Below the pieces are notes generated by a model that saw only the letters and a program-made list of their open reading frames with translations, made no database searches and had not been told where the DNA came from. This document shows, piece after piece, positions 1 through 17,227 of a stretch of 64,000 nt of DNA (the first letter of the stretch is position 1; each line of letters begins with the position of its first letter). The position numbers and the translations under genes are program-made. This DNA comes from Caenorhabditis elegans (lineage: Eukaryota; Nematoda; Chromadorea; Rhabditida; Rhabditidae): the NCBI RefSeq assembly GCF_000002985.6, contig NC_003279.8, positions 3,410,001 through 3,474,000 of the forward strand, given 5' to 3'.

Positions 1-11
1 TTATCTTCCAG

Positions 12-5070
<5,059 letters not shown>

Positions 5071-6900
5071 TATATCATGTCCTCCATAACCTAAACATCG
5101 TGTACTATGTCCTCTCTTTTTACCGAGTCTTTCCTCTTCAAGGGTGTCATCGAACGAAATTATCGATTTTTTTGGGTTTTTTCAGAGAAATTCAAAAAAA
5201 TCGAAAAAAAAAGCGCAATTTTTTAAATCAAATTTTGTTCATGTTGATAAGAAAAACACATGAGAAAACATATATTGTTCTACTAAAAAAGAAAAAAATT
5301 GCAAAAAATTGAGCTATTTTTGAAAAATCGGAAAAAATTGTTTTATTCAAAAAATTCAATTTTTCTAGGTTTTTATCATTTTCGTGAGAAAAAAAACATA
5401 TTTTTCTACTAAAAAAATTATTAATTTTTTTCGTTTATTTTAGTGAGAAAAAACGTAAGAAAACATAATTTTCTTCTGAAAAAAATTACAAAAATTGTAA
5501 TATATTTTTCGACAAATCGGAAATTTTTTTTTCCAAAAATCAATTTTTTTCAAAAAATCGGGAAAAAAAGTTTTATCTAAAAAATTAAATTTTTTCCCAA
5601 ATTTTGTTGAGAGAAAACAGATTTTTCAACTAAAAAATGGTCAAAATGTTCAGAATTAAAAAAAAAATTTTTTCAGAAATTTGATTATTTTAGGAAAAAT
5701 TAAAGTTGAAAAAAATTATCAAATTTCGATTTTAGAGAAAATCGAGAATTTTCGCTTTTCTGATTTTTTTTTGAGAAAAATAGCTTCAAATTTTGGTAAT
5801 TTTTTTCAATTTTTGAAAAAATTACATGTTTTCTTATGCTTTTTTCTGATCCAAAAACATTTTTTTTTCAATTTTTGAAATTTCTCTGAAAAACTCAAAA
5901 AAAATTCGATGTCTCCCTTGCTCTCCACCCACTCTTTCTGCTTCATCGTTCATTTTGTATCATAATTTTCCCACCTATTTTGCTCCAGACGTTTTATCGC
6001 ATTATTATTTTTATTATTATTATTTTGCTCCAAGGGAATTTCTACAAATATTTTTCATTAAAATTAAGAAAATTTTTATTTCAGTTGGAACAGCTGAAAA
6101 AGTACAAAAAATGACGATAATTTGCCGGTTTTTTCACCTTTTAAACTGAAAAAAAAAAAATCTTAATTTTAATTTTAATGAAAAATTTTGAAGCCCCTCA
6201 CCTTTTTTTCATCCCGTATGGGTAGGCTTTTTCGATCTGTCACAATCATTTGCGGGTCGTCTGATCCTATATTCCCTGATTTCCCTCCACCCAAACTTTA
6301 TTTTAATCGTTTTTTTCTTTTCCATTTCAATTTTATTATAGAACAAGAACAATAGGTTTCTCCTCTAACTTTTCCTTTTTTCATTCCTGTAAGAGTATAC
6401 TCTCTTACTTTTCCCCCCGCCCGCCGAAAACCGCTCAGATTTGTGAGTGGATATAGGGGGGGATCTTTTCGCGATCTTCCCCTACCCCTTTGTTTGCTCA
6501 ATGAGCCCCGGCTCAACACAAGCCGACAGCATCAGCACCAGCACCAAACCGCGCGTTTAATTGGTTCTCGGGTTGTGGAAAAGGTAGAAAAAAAAACTTC
6601 TTGAAGCTTCGATATTTGATATCAACTGAGCCAGCCAAAGAAAAAAATTGCGTGAAAAGGTGGAGAGTATTGGGAGAATGAGCATTTATTGAAGGTTATG
6701 TGAGAAATTGGATGAATTCGGGTTTTGAGTGGGTAATGAAGAACAAACAAACAAACAACTTGTAAAGGTACATTTGATTGTACGGATAGCCCCCGTGGGG
6801 AAACTTGTGTTATGAGTTGTGAAGCTAAACTTACAAAAATTATGTTTTACATTAAACGGAAATTCGTTTCGATTTTTCAAAAAATGTCAAGTTTAAACTC
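5071..6900. other. Intergenic AT-rich spacer after cdk-2
   Basis: 5071-5900 is dominated by A/T runs and loosely repeated GAGAAAAAAC/GAAAAATCGG motifs, with no supportable exon. 5905-6560 is less biased and has CT-rich stretches. A 19-codon ORF sits near 6500, but nothing else supports it. The cdk-2 3' UTR must lie at the left edge; I see no clear AATAAA close to the stop codon. Confidence 0.5.
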
Positions 6901-6904
6901 AAAA

Positions 6905-7000
6905 CTAGGGTCCCTGGTCTCGGAGCGACAATTTTTCGTTATGCTGAAAAACGTGTGCACCTTTAAAGAGAAGTACTGTAGTTAACAAGTTTATTGGCAG
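6905..7000. repeat. GGTCTCG/GCGCCTTTAAAG repeat fragment
   Basis: GGTCTCGGAGCGACAATTTTTCG followed by GTGCACCTTTAAAGAGAAGTACTGTAG matches the arm motif of the palindromes at 20528-20765, 51225-51665 and 54345-54690. Only one arm is evident here. Confidence 0.6.
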
Positions 7001-7018
7001 CGATTTTTCATTTTAGTC

Positions 7019-7342
7019 TATTACGGGAACACAGTATTCTGAAAAACAGCACATTTGACGCGCAAAATATCTCGTCGCGAAAACTACAGTAATTATTTAA
7101 ATGACTACTGTAGGTCGATTTACGGTATCGATTTTTTAAATGACTTAAAATTTTATCGGTAGAATATTAAGAATTATGCAAAAATGAGAAAATAAGGCTC
7201 ATTTCAAAAGATAGAGCCCGTAAATCGACACAAGCGCTACAGTAGTCATTGAAAGAATTACTGTAGTTTTCGCTACGAGATATTTTGCGCGTCAAATATG
7301 TTGTCCAATACGCATTTTTCCAAATTTTGTGTTCCCGTAATA
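7019..7342. repeat. Palindromic MITE-like element (family E), copy 2
   Basis: TTACGGGAACACA on the left and TGTTCCCGTAA on the right form the ends. The inner TTGACGCGCAAAATATCTCG and CGAGATATTTTGCGCGTCAA are perfect inverted partners. This copy is intergenic, unlike the other five. Confidence 0.85.
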
Positions 7343-7554
7343 TATATTATTTAATTAATTTAACTTCATAATTTAACTTCAAACTGCAGTTTAGCAATAC
7401 ATTTTTTGATGAAACGAGAAATAGTTTTTAGTTTTTACACTATGAAGAATGGAGGAAATTGAGGAGCACTCGCGGTTACGGTAGCTGAGAAGCTTTGCTC
7501 GTTACGGGACCCAAGCTTTCAGTTTCGCCTGGAATACGCACAATTTTTCGCAGG

Positions 7555-7735
7555 TTTTAGTGTCTTAACTGGAATTTTAACTGGAAAATTAACGACTTTA
7601 AAGGCGCGCGCATTTATAAAAAAATGGTCCCGTCATTGGTCTCGCTACGCGCTCAACAAATCAATGGGATGTGCGTGGCGAGACCATTGCGCGAAAATGC
7701 GCGCGCCTTTAAAGTCGTAGAAGTGGGAAAAAATG
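7555..7735. repeat. Short GC-rich palindrome
   Basis: ACGACTTTAAAGGCGCGCGCAT (about 7590) is inverted at about 7700 as ATGCGCGCGCCTTTAAAGTCGT. The loop between carries GGTCTCGCTACGCGC and its inverse. It probably belongs to the GCGCCTTTAAAG palindrome group. Confidence 0.7.
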
Positions 7736-8389
7736 CACTGTATGAAAAATCGACGAAAATTCCACAGCAAAGAAAGTTTGAGACTACTCTTTAAAGGCGC
7801 ACACCCGTTTGTACTTTACAAAAAATGCGTGTGGAGACCGGGTAAATACCGTAGAGCTTTGTTTTTTTTTCTAGTAAATTTCAAAGTTTTGCAGTTTTGG
7901 TTTCTCCCGATCTTCACCAAAAGAAAACAACACAAATTACCACAAAAGCTCTCTGTTTGTTAATGTCGGTATCGAAACGAGCTATCCAAATATCAAAATT
8001 TCGCAACAAATTCTCCCTTACCTCTCTTTCTCTTTTCGATTTCTTCACACATTTACCTGATCAAATTATGTGGGTGGTAGAAATGTCAGTTGGTCCGTTT
8101 CCCCCATCCGACACTTTTTTCTGTTATTGTCGTCATTTCAAAGGACCTCGGAAAAACAGATGAAAAGACAAAACACAGCCAACTTCCTGTCGGGAGGGGG
8201 GAAGCTCTTGATCTCCGATTAGCTATTCTCAAAGTTTGCGAGTTTTTAACATGAGACAGACACCACACAAAGACAGGCTACAAAAGTTACCGAAAAATGG
8301 GGGAAATCAAGTCATGGATGATGTCATCGTATTGGGAAAAGAAGCGAAAATTTTTGAAAATTTGTAGTTAGAATTAAAGCGATTTTTAA

Positions 8390-9105
8390 AGCCGGCAAGT
8401 CGGCAAACCGGAAATTTGCCGGAATTGAAACTTTCCGGCAAATCGGCAAACCGGCAAATTGTCGGAATTGAAATTTTTCCGCAAATTGGCGAATTGGCAA
8501 ACCGGCAATATGCCGGAATTGAAAAATTCCGGCAAAACGGCAAACCGACAAACTGCTGGAATTGAAAATTTCCGGCAAATCGGCAAACCGGCAATTTACC
8601 GGAATTGAACATTTCCAGCAAATCGAAAATCCGGCAAATTGGCAAACCGGCAAACTGCAAACTGAAAATGGTAGCTAATATCGAAATATTTATATGGTAC
8701 AATATTTTTTAAAGAAAACTGCCAAGTTCATTCTAAAATTACCGATTATCATAATAAAACTGTTCGACAAATTTTAGAAATTCCTTTATTTCGGGTCTTT
8801 TGCTGTTCGGCAAATCGGCAAATTGCCGGTTTGTCGATTTGCCGGAAACTTTCATTTTCGGCAAATTGACGGTTTGCCTATTTGTCAAAAATGTTCAATT
8901 CCGACAGTTTTGCCGGTTTGCCGATTCGCTCGAAATTTTGAATTCCGGCAATTCGCCGGTTTGCCGATTTGCCGGAAATTTTCAATTCTTGCAAATCGCC
9001 GGTTTGCCGATTTGCCGAAAATTTTGAATTCCGGCAATTCGCCGATTTGCCAAAAATTTCAATTTCCGACAATTTGCCAATTTTCCGATTTGCCGGCAAA
9101 AATCG
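8390..9105. repeat. CGGCAAAT repeat, two inverted blocks
   Basis: 8390-8660 is built from GGCAAATCGGCAAACCGG / GGAATTGAAA units. 8805-9105 carries the same units in reverse complement, so the pair forms a large inverted repeat around 8735. Long open frames in several phases on both strands are a by-product of the repetition and do not share a frame. Confidence 0.85.
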
Positions 9106-9299
9106 TTCGCCGCCACCCCTGCTCAATATTTTGGCTAGTTGCAAAGGTATCGAAAAGTTGTCAGCTAACAAACTGTAGAAAAAAGTATTTCGATCATTTT
9201 TGTAGTGAACCACATTCTGATAAAACTATACCTCACAGAGATATAAACTGCCAAAATGCACCGGAAGTAAAATAATATGTTTTTTGGGCAAAGGACATC

Positions 9300-9678
9300 T
9301 GGATCACATTCCGCCGATTTTCACATCATCTGTTTCATATTTTCAAAAAAAAGGTTCAAGAGTCTGTGTGACTCAAAATATGTATTATTTCGCATTTCAA
9401 AGAGTGAATCAGCACGTCTCTACCCTCCTCACTTTCTCCACTCGCTGTACCATTTTTTTGTGTCTACCACGATTGAAACAAGTGCTTGTGGGTGTATTCT
9501 CAAACCAACTTCGATCGGGGCGTCCCACGCCCCTTCGAGACTCTACACAGCATCCCGGAGACGCAGATCGTCTCAGCAAGCCGAACGCGGGCTCCGCCCA
9601 CTTTCTTGCGGAGCACTACCCCTTTTTGCTGGCAGTTAGTAACCCCCATCTCGGAAGCACACACAATCTATTCGAATA
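9300..9678 (+). promoter_or_regulatory. Probable 5' region of the calponin-repeat gene
   Basis: This unique, relatively GC-rich sequence lies directly upstream of ATG 9679. It includes a perfect hairpin, GGGGCGT-CCC-ACGCCCC, near 9517. The promoter and 5' UTR cannot be separated by eye, and no strong TATA box is evident. Confidence 0.4.
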
Positions 9679-12600
9679 ATGACTTCCCCAGTACCACCAA
9701 CTCATCAAGGTGAGTCATGTTTTTATTTTTAAATTTTAATCTCATTTTCTTAATTAGTCTTGCATCTGACTTTGGTAGCTCATATCTCGGTTAATTTACA
9801 AAATATTGAAAATTTTGTTACTATCAGATCATAGAATAAGGAATGATATATATTTCGCCAGTTGAAAACTTTTTGATAAAATCAGAAACTACCGAGATAT
9901 ATATGCGTAATCAAAGTTAGAGTTCCAACTTCGATGCACCGTGTTCTTTTATCAACATTTTAGCAGCAAATATCTCGGCTTATTTTGAAATGTTCTCAAC
10001 TACAAAATTGTAGAAAAAAACCTGCAACATTTTTTAAAATTTGAAAGTTATTGATAAAATCCAAAACTACTGAGATCTAGGCTGTCAAAGTTGTTCCACG
10101 CCGTCGATGCACCATGTACCACTATCAACTTTGGTAGCTAATATCTCGGCTTATTTTGAAGTTATTAAAAATGGTCTCAAATACAAAACTATAGAAAAGA
10201 GTCTGCAAACATTTAAAAAAAAATTAAAATTTATTGAAAAAGATCGAAAACTATCAACTTAATATCTCGGCCAATCTGAAGTAAAAAAAAAACGTAAAAA
10301 CTACTAAACTATAAAAAAGTAATAATGAGTAATTCTAAATTCAAATAATAATTTAAAATTTTCAGAAGCTGGCCTCAAAATTGCCGCCGTCGAGGTGCCA
10401 AGCAATGAACAATTGGAGAGGAGAACTCGTGATGGTATGTTTTATTGTTTTTTATACTTTAAAAGGCATGTTTAGCATATGGATAGTTTTACTACATCCC
10501 TCATACTTTTTTAATTTTTATTTATTTAAATTTTAAAAAAAGTTCACCTACAAAAATCTAGAGATAAATCCAACTAGACCTATCCAATTTGCATGTTTGT
10601 TATATTTTCGGCAAATACTATATAATTTTTTGTCTAACCAAACATGGTAATATAAAACCCATTATTATTAAAAATTCTGCTTGGAAAAATCTAGGGTAAA
10701 CAATGATAGAAAATGCATCCTTATGAAAAAAGGTAATAAAAATATAATTTTTTCACGGCTTATATCTTACTTGTCGTTTTTTTTATTTTAAAAATTATCA
10801 ACTAACAAAATATTTTTGATTTCATTTTCTTTCGTTTGTAGTTGATTTGTTTTTGATATCTAGAAAATGAACCGAGTTATAATTTTTCAAAGTGAAGTTG
10901 TGGAGTATAGGAAAAACGGAATTTTTTTATTAGCAGAGCAGAGCCTAGAAGTAGCTTCAGAGCAAAATGGAAAGGCCTGAACAAAAACCGGACGCTTAAA
11001 ATTTCCAGCAAATGGCAGCCAAATTTTGACGATTTTTAAACATTAGATTTTGCTGAAATATTAATTTGGAGCGGATTTTTAAATATTAATTCTACAAATA
11101 ATCTAGGAAGTTCCCATTTTTCTACCAATTTCTCCACGCAACCCCCCAACTTTTGCAGGAAAATGGACACTTCGTCAACTCCGTCAGACTGATGCAATGG
11201 TGCCACTTCAATCCGGAACTAACCAGTTTGACAGTCAACGAGTGAGTTTTGAGGGGAAGGCTATATCTATCCTTCAATCAAAAAAAAACAGTAAACTTAG
11301 AGACTCAAGAGAATAAGAGTCTTATCTCTGTCAATATATCCAAACAAACCGCAGCATTTATTGGGGGTCGGGAAAGGGAGAGTGTATTTCGGGGAGCCGT
11401 GGGAAGGTTCAATAGTTGAACTTTTAGAAGGTTAATTTGTTGTGGAAATTTTGAAAAAAAATTGGGAAAAAATGGGGGTAAAAGGGATTTTTTGAGAAAA
11501 CCGAAGAACGAAAATTTTCGATTTTTGGAAAAATTGAAAAATTGAAAATGTTTAGTACATATTTTCGCAAAATTGTATGAAAAACATTTTTCATTTTCAA
11601 TTTTTTTTTCGGTGAAATCTAATGTCATAAGATTTATGCGTGTTTTTAAAAATTTTTTCGATCTCCATAAATTTTGAAAACCGTATTATATAATGGTGTG
11701 TGACGTCACACTTTTCAAATATAAATTTCCCGCGATTTCTAGTAGTACAGTAAAGCTACAGTAACCCTACAGTAATCCTACAGTACCTCTATATGTTTTG
11801 AATTTCCCGCCAACATTTTTTCTGGAAATTTAGATTTCTTGTCAAAATTTTTTTTGGGGAAAATTCAAATACTCTCAGACAATATTTTGGCGGGAGTTTA
11901 AAATATATTATCTTCTAAAATTTTGAACTTTTCGCCAATCCCTAGATTAAGCTTTTGTTGTTACTGTTAAAAAAGCTATGTAATTCTGTGCCCAAAAATG
12001 TTACGTTTTTTACAAGTATGCTTTGCCGTGAGCCCACTGTAGTTTTGTCTTTAAACACACTTAACTTTAACAGAGCATATCTCGGTTGTCTTTGATGTTA
12101 TCAAAAAAGTGTTAACTGACAAAATACAGGCCAAACTGCCTTCTACAATTTTGTAATTAAAACTTTTTGACATCTTGACAACTGAAAAAGTTATAAGCTG
12201 TCAAAGTAGGCCCTAAATTGTAGCTTAACAAGTGTCCTTGTCTTATGTGTCCGTACATATATGTGTTTTGTTGTGAATTTCAGGGAAAAACTGGGTTTGG
12301 AATGCCACGTAACACACAAACCAAAGTCGATTTTGCCGATCATGACAAGCAATGGCTAATTGAGGAACAGAAGCAATATTCCGATGCGATTGTTCGACTT
12401 CAGTCAGGAACGAATCAATTTGAATCTCAAAAGGTTTGAATTTTGGAATTTTGGAACTTTCTAATTTTTTTTTGAATGTCGCATGTTGAACCTATATGTT
12501 TATTAAATTTGCTAATTCTAGAGCTTTCAAATTTCAAATTTTATTCAGAAAAAATGCGAAATAAACCCTTTTTAAAGCGGTATGGCTTAGGAAAAATTCG

Positions 12601-14008
12601 ACCGCCAGGATTTTTTGAAATTTGAAAAAAAATGTTTGAGAAACAGCTTTTGGTAATAATGACCGAATTGTTCTTTTTTGTCGGCCACGCAGCTGTGCGT
12701 TGTGGCCTAGAAACCGAGAAAGCTAGGCCACAGGCCAAATAGCCTAGAAACACAGAAGAACCATAATGACGTGGCCTAGAAAATAAAAATTCGGCCATTG
12801 AGAGATTTTCGAGCAATTTTTTATGAAAATCAGTTTTATTAGAGTGACCGAGTTTTTTCACGACCCCATTGAAAATTACGTGACCTAGAAAACAAAAAAC
12901 TCGGCTTGAGCCAAACAAAAGCCCTTCGCCGTGTTTGTTCATTTTTAGGCCACGTGGCAGAGACTCATGGACGTAAAAATGACTAAACTCGGCCATAGTG
13001 TTTTGAATTGAAAATCGTTCGTTTCTGAACTCATCTCGGTGGCCGAATTTTCTCTTCCACGGCCACATAGCAAATTTTTGAATTTTTTTAAAATTAGAAG
13101 CCATTAAATAGGATACTTTAAATATTTCCGCATCCACGTGTCACTTTACCTAACCCCCTTTTTCTCAATTTATGTGCGTGTTTGTGCCTGATTTGTGTCC
13201 ATTTCCAGGGAAAAACCGGCTTCGGAATGCCACGAAACACGCAGACAAAAGTTGAATTCGCGGAGCACGGAGCCCGATGGGCTGTAGCTGACAACGCGGC
13301 TCACGACTCAATTGTCCGTCTTCAATCCGGAACGAATCAATATGAAAGTCAAAAGGTTCCGTTTTTTTTCTATGTTAATGAATGCATTGTCCCACGTCTT
13401 GTTCCCCACGTTTGGTCCCTGATTTTTAGAGGAAAAGTTTGGAAAAAAATGGAGAGAAGGTTCTTCACTTCTTATTAGATCCCTTGGGAAATGGTGAAAT
13501 GTTGGATGGAATTCTGGGATGGGGTTCAATTTAGAGTTGCATTTGGTCTTGAAAGATCAGAGTTCGTAAAAGTTTGATAATTCTTTTGTAGTACTATATT
13601 ATAAATCTGATAAAATTTGAAATGGATGATAAGGTTTTCTAGTCCAAAAGGTTAAGCAGCAGACCAGTTTGAATGCGTCAATAAATGAGTTGTTCAGTTA
13701 TATAATCAGTGGTTGCCTGTCCCCCCATTCCCCTCTGATTCTCATGTTTACTTTCGGATTAGTAGTAGTAGTTTTCTCCCCACTGTGCACTTTTTCGCAA
13801 CGTTTTTTTCGTTTCAAACAAACCAAAATGAAAGAAAAGAAAATTTTCGAAATTATATATATTTTTTGAAATTTTCCAGGGAATGACCGGTTTCGGAACA
13901 CCACGTGACGTCAAGGGAAAGCATTTGAAGAGAATTTGGGAGCTCGAGTTCCCGGAGGAAGCCGCCGATTTTCAACAGCAACCAGTGAATGCTCAACCAC
14001 AAAATTAA
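9679..14008 (+). CDS. Calponin-repeat (CLIK-type) protein, 202 residues
   Basis: Predicted actin-binding protein of the calponin/SM22 repeat family, expected on thin filaments. Exons are 9679-9709, 10366-10434, 11159-11241, 12284-12433, 13209-13355 and 13880-14008, all in phase. Three repeats follow the pattern LQSGTNQ(F/Y)(D/E)SQ(R/K)G(K/M)TGFG(M/T)PR, at about residues 50-75, 100-125 and 150-175. Each repeat is split by an intron at the same place, between SQ(R/K) and G, so the exons look like tandem duplicates. There is no calponin-homology (CH) domain, and the protein is short compared with UNC-87. The C-terminus is acidic then Gln-rich. It is one of the worm cpn/clik genes; I cannot say which, so no symbol is given. 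Confidence 0.9.
9768..10275. repeat. Degenerate tandem repeat in calponin-gene intron 1
   Basis: About 2.7 units of 175-187 bp start near 9768, 9955 and 10129. Each opens with TAGC(T)(A)ATATCTCGG(C)TTA.TTT, continues with AAAATTGTAGAAAA and TTGATAAAATC.AAAACTAC, and closes with TCGATGCACC.TGT. A related diverged copy lies at 12060-12215 in intron 3. Confidence 0.7.
12540..13140. repeat. GGCCGAG/CTCGGCC-rich repeat in calponin-gene intron 4
   Basis: Many short inverted copies of GTGGCC(T/G)AGAAA and ACTCGGCC are interspersed. They create a 198-codon open frame on the minus strand, which looks incidental: it has no recognisable domain and lies wholly in repeat DNA between two good exons. Confidence 0.65.
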
Positions 14009-14249
14009 ATTGTTTTATTCATAAAATTTCCCTTTTCTGCTTTTAAACAATTGTTTTCTCCGTTTTTTGTAGATTTTGCCACGCCCTGTCTCTAGTTCAC
14101 TTTACTTGCAATATTCCATCAACCAGAAGGCAAGACCCTCCAAAATGTACTCACATCACTCGATATACAACTTCTTCTTGTTTCTTACGAGTAAATATTT
14201 TTGCAAAATAATTCACGCTTTTATCTACCTATAACTTCTATATTGAGGT

Positions 14250-14585
14250 GGGCAAACGATTTTTTTCTGGCAAATCGGCAAATTGGCAAATTGCGGGAGT
14301 TGAAAATTTCCGACAAACCGGCAACTTGCCGGAATTGAAAATTTTCTAAAAATCGGCAAACCGGCAACTTGCCGGAATTGAAAATTTTCGGCAAATCGAC
14401 AATCCGGCAAATTGTCGGAATTGAAAATTTTCTAAAAATTGGCAAACTGGCAAATTGGCGGAATTGAAAATTTCCGGCAAATCAGCAAATCGGCAAATTG
14501 GCGGAATTGAAAATTTCCGGCAAATCGGCAAATCGGCAAATTGGCGGAATTGAAAATTTTCGGCAAGTAATTGCCGCCCACCCCT
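14250..14585. repeat. CGGCAAAT repeat block
   Basis: Direct units of GGCAAATCGGCAAATTGGCGGAATTGAAAATTTTC type, just after the calponin gene. Same family as 8390-9105, 34715-35045, 41742-41960 and 49190-49655. Confidence 0.8.
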
Positions 14586-14599
14586 GTCCTGAAAAAATA

Positions 14600-15480
14600 C
14601 TGGAAAAATGTAGTTCAAGACGAACTTATTTTCCAGATTTTTCCTGATTGGATAATATACCTTATTTTTTCCAGGTTTTTAGTAGAACTCTATGATAAAC
14701 GAACTGTATGATAAATTTTCCAAGAAATAGTATTTTTCAAAACTTGTATTCTTCTGAGCATTTTACATTTGAATAAGATGCTCGAAAGGAGCAAACCGGA
14801 AGCAGAATAGATAAAAAGAAAGTTGGGAAGAAAAGGAAAAAGAAGAAGTCGTTTATGATTTGATTTCGAGAGAAAAGCAAAAAAAAGACGTAACGAGAAA
14901 AAAGTGCGAAGGTTGCTCACTTTGAACTTTTTTGTCCCCTGCTCCAAAAATGATGTCCTTCTCTCTATTTTGCAGAATTTTCGACTTAAAAATTTTCGAA
15001 AAAATGGTTTTGTTGCTCCATTCCTAATTGTTAATTTTGGACTTTTTAGAAATTAATTTTACGCTCGAACAATACTTTTCACATAAATAATTAAAATAAT
15101 TCTCACGACAATTTCTGCCTGATTGCATTTTTTCAATGATTTTATTTCCCGAATGTAGGGGGTTTGGATATTTTTAATTCATATTTTCAAGTATTCAATT
15201 TCTAGTTCAAGTTTATTCGATTTTTTTATCTGAATTTTTCTCGATTTTGTCAATATTGAAAATATAAGAATCTTTAAAAACAGTCAAAAAATCTATAACA
15301 CCATGTTTTAAAAAATTATGAATCAAATTAAATACACAATAATTCAAAAAAAGGCCAAATTGAGAAAATCTCGATTTTTTAGTTTTTAATCTAAAAAAAG
15401 GAAATTTTTCAAATTTTCAAGTTTTTGTAACAGCTGATATCTTGATTTCAGTTTTTGTTCACATTTGAAGTAATTTTTGC
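14600..15480. other. Intergenic spacer, nothing recognised
   Basis: AT-rich sequence with A/T runs. I see no exon chain, no repeat arm I could pair, and no RNA gene. Confidence 0.4.
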
Positions 15481-15489
15481 ATTTTGCAG

Positions 15490-15592
15490 CTTAGGTTTAG
15501 CCTCAAACTTAGACATAGGCTCAGGCTTAGGCTTAGGCTTAGGCTAACGCTTAGGCTTAGGCTCCGGCTTGGATATGCTTAGGCTTAGGCAA
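15490..15592. repeat. Interstitial telomere-like TTAGGC tract
   Basis: TTAGGC is the nematode telomere unit. Perfect runs of three, two and two units lie at about 15525-15544, 15550-15562 and 15578-15591, among degenerate copies (TTAGGTTTAG, TTAGACATAGGC, TCAGGC). The tract is about 100 bp, in the intergenic region. Confidence 0.8.
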
Positions 15593-15599
15593 AAAATAA

Positions 15600-17227
15600 T
15601 AAAAAAATTTAAAAATTTAAAAAAAATTCCAAAAAAAAAGCAGAAAAACACAAAAACCGTGTGCCCAGAAACAACGAAAAAACGGATAAATCAACGAAAA
15701 ATGAGAAATTTTAAAATCTACCCATTTTGCAGCATTATTAGTACAAAGAAATTGGTAGGTTTTCGGTGTGCTTCTTGATTTTGAGCTCATATCAGAGCTT
15801 TTACTAAGCTCATCTGCAAAAAAATTGCAAAAAATGAAGATACTCTTATTACCTACAATCTGCATAAACCTTGATCTTATCAAAAATAATGGAATCCCCA
15901 ATAACCTTTCATGCTTCTTCTTCTTCTTCTTCCAGACTCTCACCCATCCGCCTAATGGACCATTTTCCCCTTCTTCTTCTCATTTCGGATGGCTCTTTTC
16001 CGACCTAGCCGCCTTCCCCCCTCGATTTGGAGCCCATTCTCCTCGACGCAAACTCAATTTTCAGTGCGTTTTCTCTGAGGGACTCTCTACGAGTATACTC
16101 TCATCTCTATCTACTTCTGCTGCTACTGCTGCTTCTACTTCATATTCTTCTTTGAATTTGTGAAGAAAAAAGAGAAAAGAAAAGAGGAAGAAGGTGGAGA
16201 AGGAGGAGTAGGGAACACCTACATTTTTCTTTTCGAACCATTCCACTTGGATGAATCGCTTTCTGAAAGGCTACCTGCACACGATTTTCACACTTTGATC
16301 TTTTTTCATTTTTTTCACATTTTTTTTCTTTCCGGGTCGAGATTTTTGCCGGTAAAAGTATCAAAAGTTCGATGAGGATAAGTTGTTACGTTACATCAAA
16401 GTTGACGCGCAAACTTGTTATTTTTGCGCGTCAAGTTTGATGCATCAAAAAATTTGAAGACCTATATAATATTATTGTAGGCGCACAAATATAAAAAATA
16501 TTTAAGATGGGTCTCGTCACGAAAATATTAAATTTTTTGCCTTCTTTTTCATATGTTTTTTATTGATTAAAAAATATAAATTAATCTACTAAAAAGTTTA
16601 ACAAAAACAAAAAATCCCAAAGTGCTACCCGAAATTTTCATTCGCGGCGAGACCCTAAACGCGTGCGCCTTTAAGTACTAAGTTCGTCAAAACAAACTCC
16701 CAACACACCAGATATGACGAGCAAAATTATAATTTGTGAGAGTTCAGTTTTCAGCGCAGTTCTACTTCGCACAAAATCAAATAAAAATTCTTCCGGAACA
16801 TGATGGCCGATTTTTATTTTTTTTTTCCCCGGCAAAGTTGAAAATTCAACAAAATTTGCTCGTTGAATATGATGCTTTGCGGCTTTTTCTCCTACAATAC
16901 ATCACATTTCACGCGCAAATTCATTTTCCCTGCCATTCCATTCCAAGCCCTTTAACATGAACATTTTCCCAAGAAGCTTACCCAATTTTTATAATTCCTT
17001 TTCCCCCAGTTGAACTAGTTCTCCAATTGTTTTTCTTTTTCTCTCAATCTCTCATTCATTATCCTGTTGTTTTCCATCTTTTTTTTTATTTTACTCACAT
17101 TGGGTTCTGCTCCCCCATCTCTCCCCCTCCAATTTACTCCCAATTCCAGACACTACTCCCCACAATTCAAATAGTGTTTGTCATTGTCGAGTTGCAAAAA
17201 CAACGCATTCGCGCATGTTATCACTTC
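15600..17227. other. Upstream region of the CUB/LDLa gene
   Basis: 15900-16220 has a CT-rich run followed by a GA-rich run (near mirror composition). 16390-16445 is a short palindrome of TTGACGCGCAAACTTG against TTTGCGCGTCAAGTTTG. 16500-16680 carries GGTCTCGTC and inverted GGCGAGACC with GTGCGCCTTTAA. No exon could be supported before 17228. The promoter of the downstream gene is probably here. Confidence 0.4.

Noticed and set aside
6499..6560. 19-codon ORF beginning MSPGSTQADS
   Set aside because: No transcript evidence, no signal peptide, no good splice sites; chance occurrence in a GC-richer patch is likely.
8307..9213. Overlapping frames up to 150 codons with repeated FAGLPICR peptides
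   Set aside because: By-products of the CGGCAAAT repeat on both strands, in several frames at once.
9330..9380. CTGTTTCA motif as a possible type I 21U-RNA gene
   Set aside because: The motif is short and isolated, the expected flanking sequence is weak, and clusters are known on chromosome IV, not here.
12541..13137. 198-codon open frame on the minus strand
   Set aside because: It lies in a GGCCGAG-rich repeat inside a calponin-gene intron, has no recognisable domain and no splice or start context.
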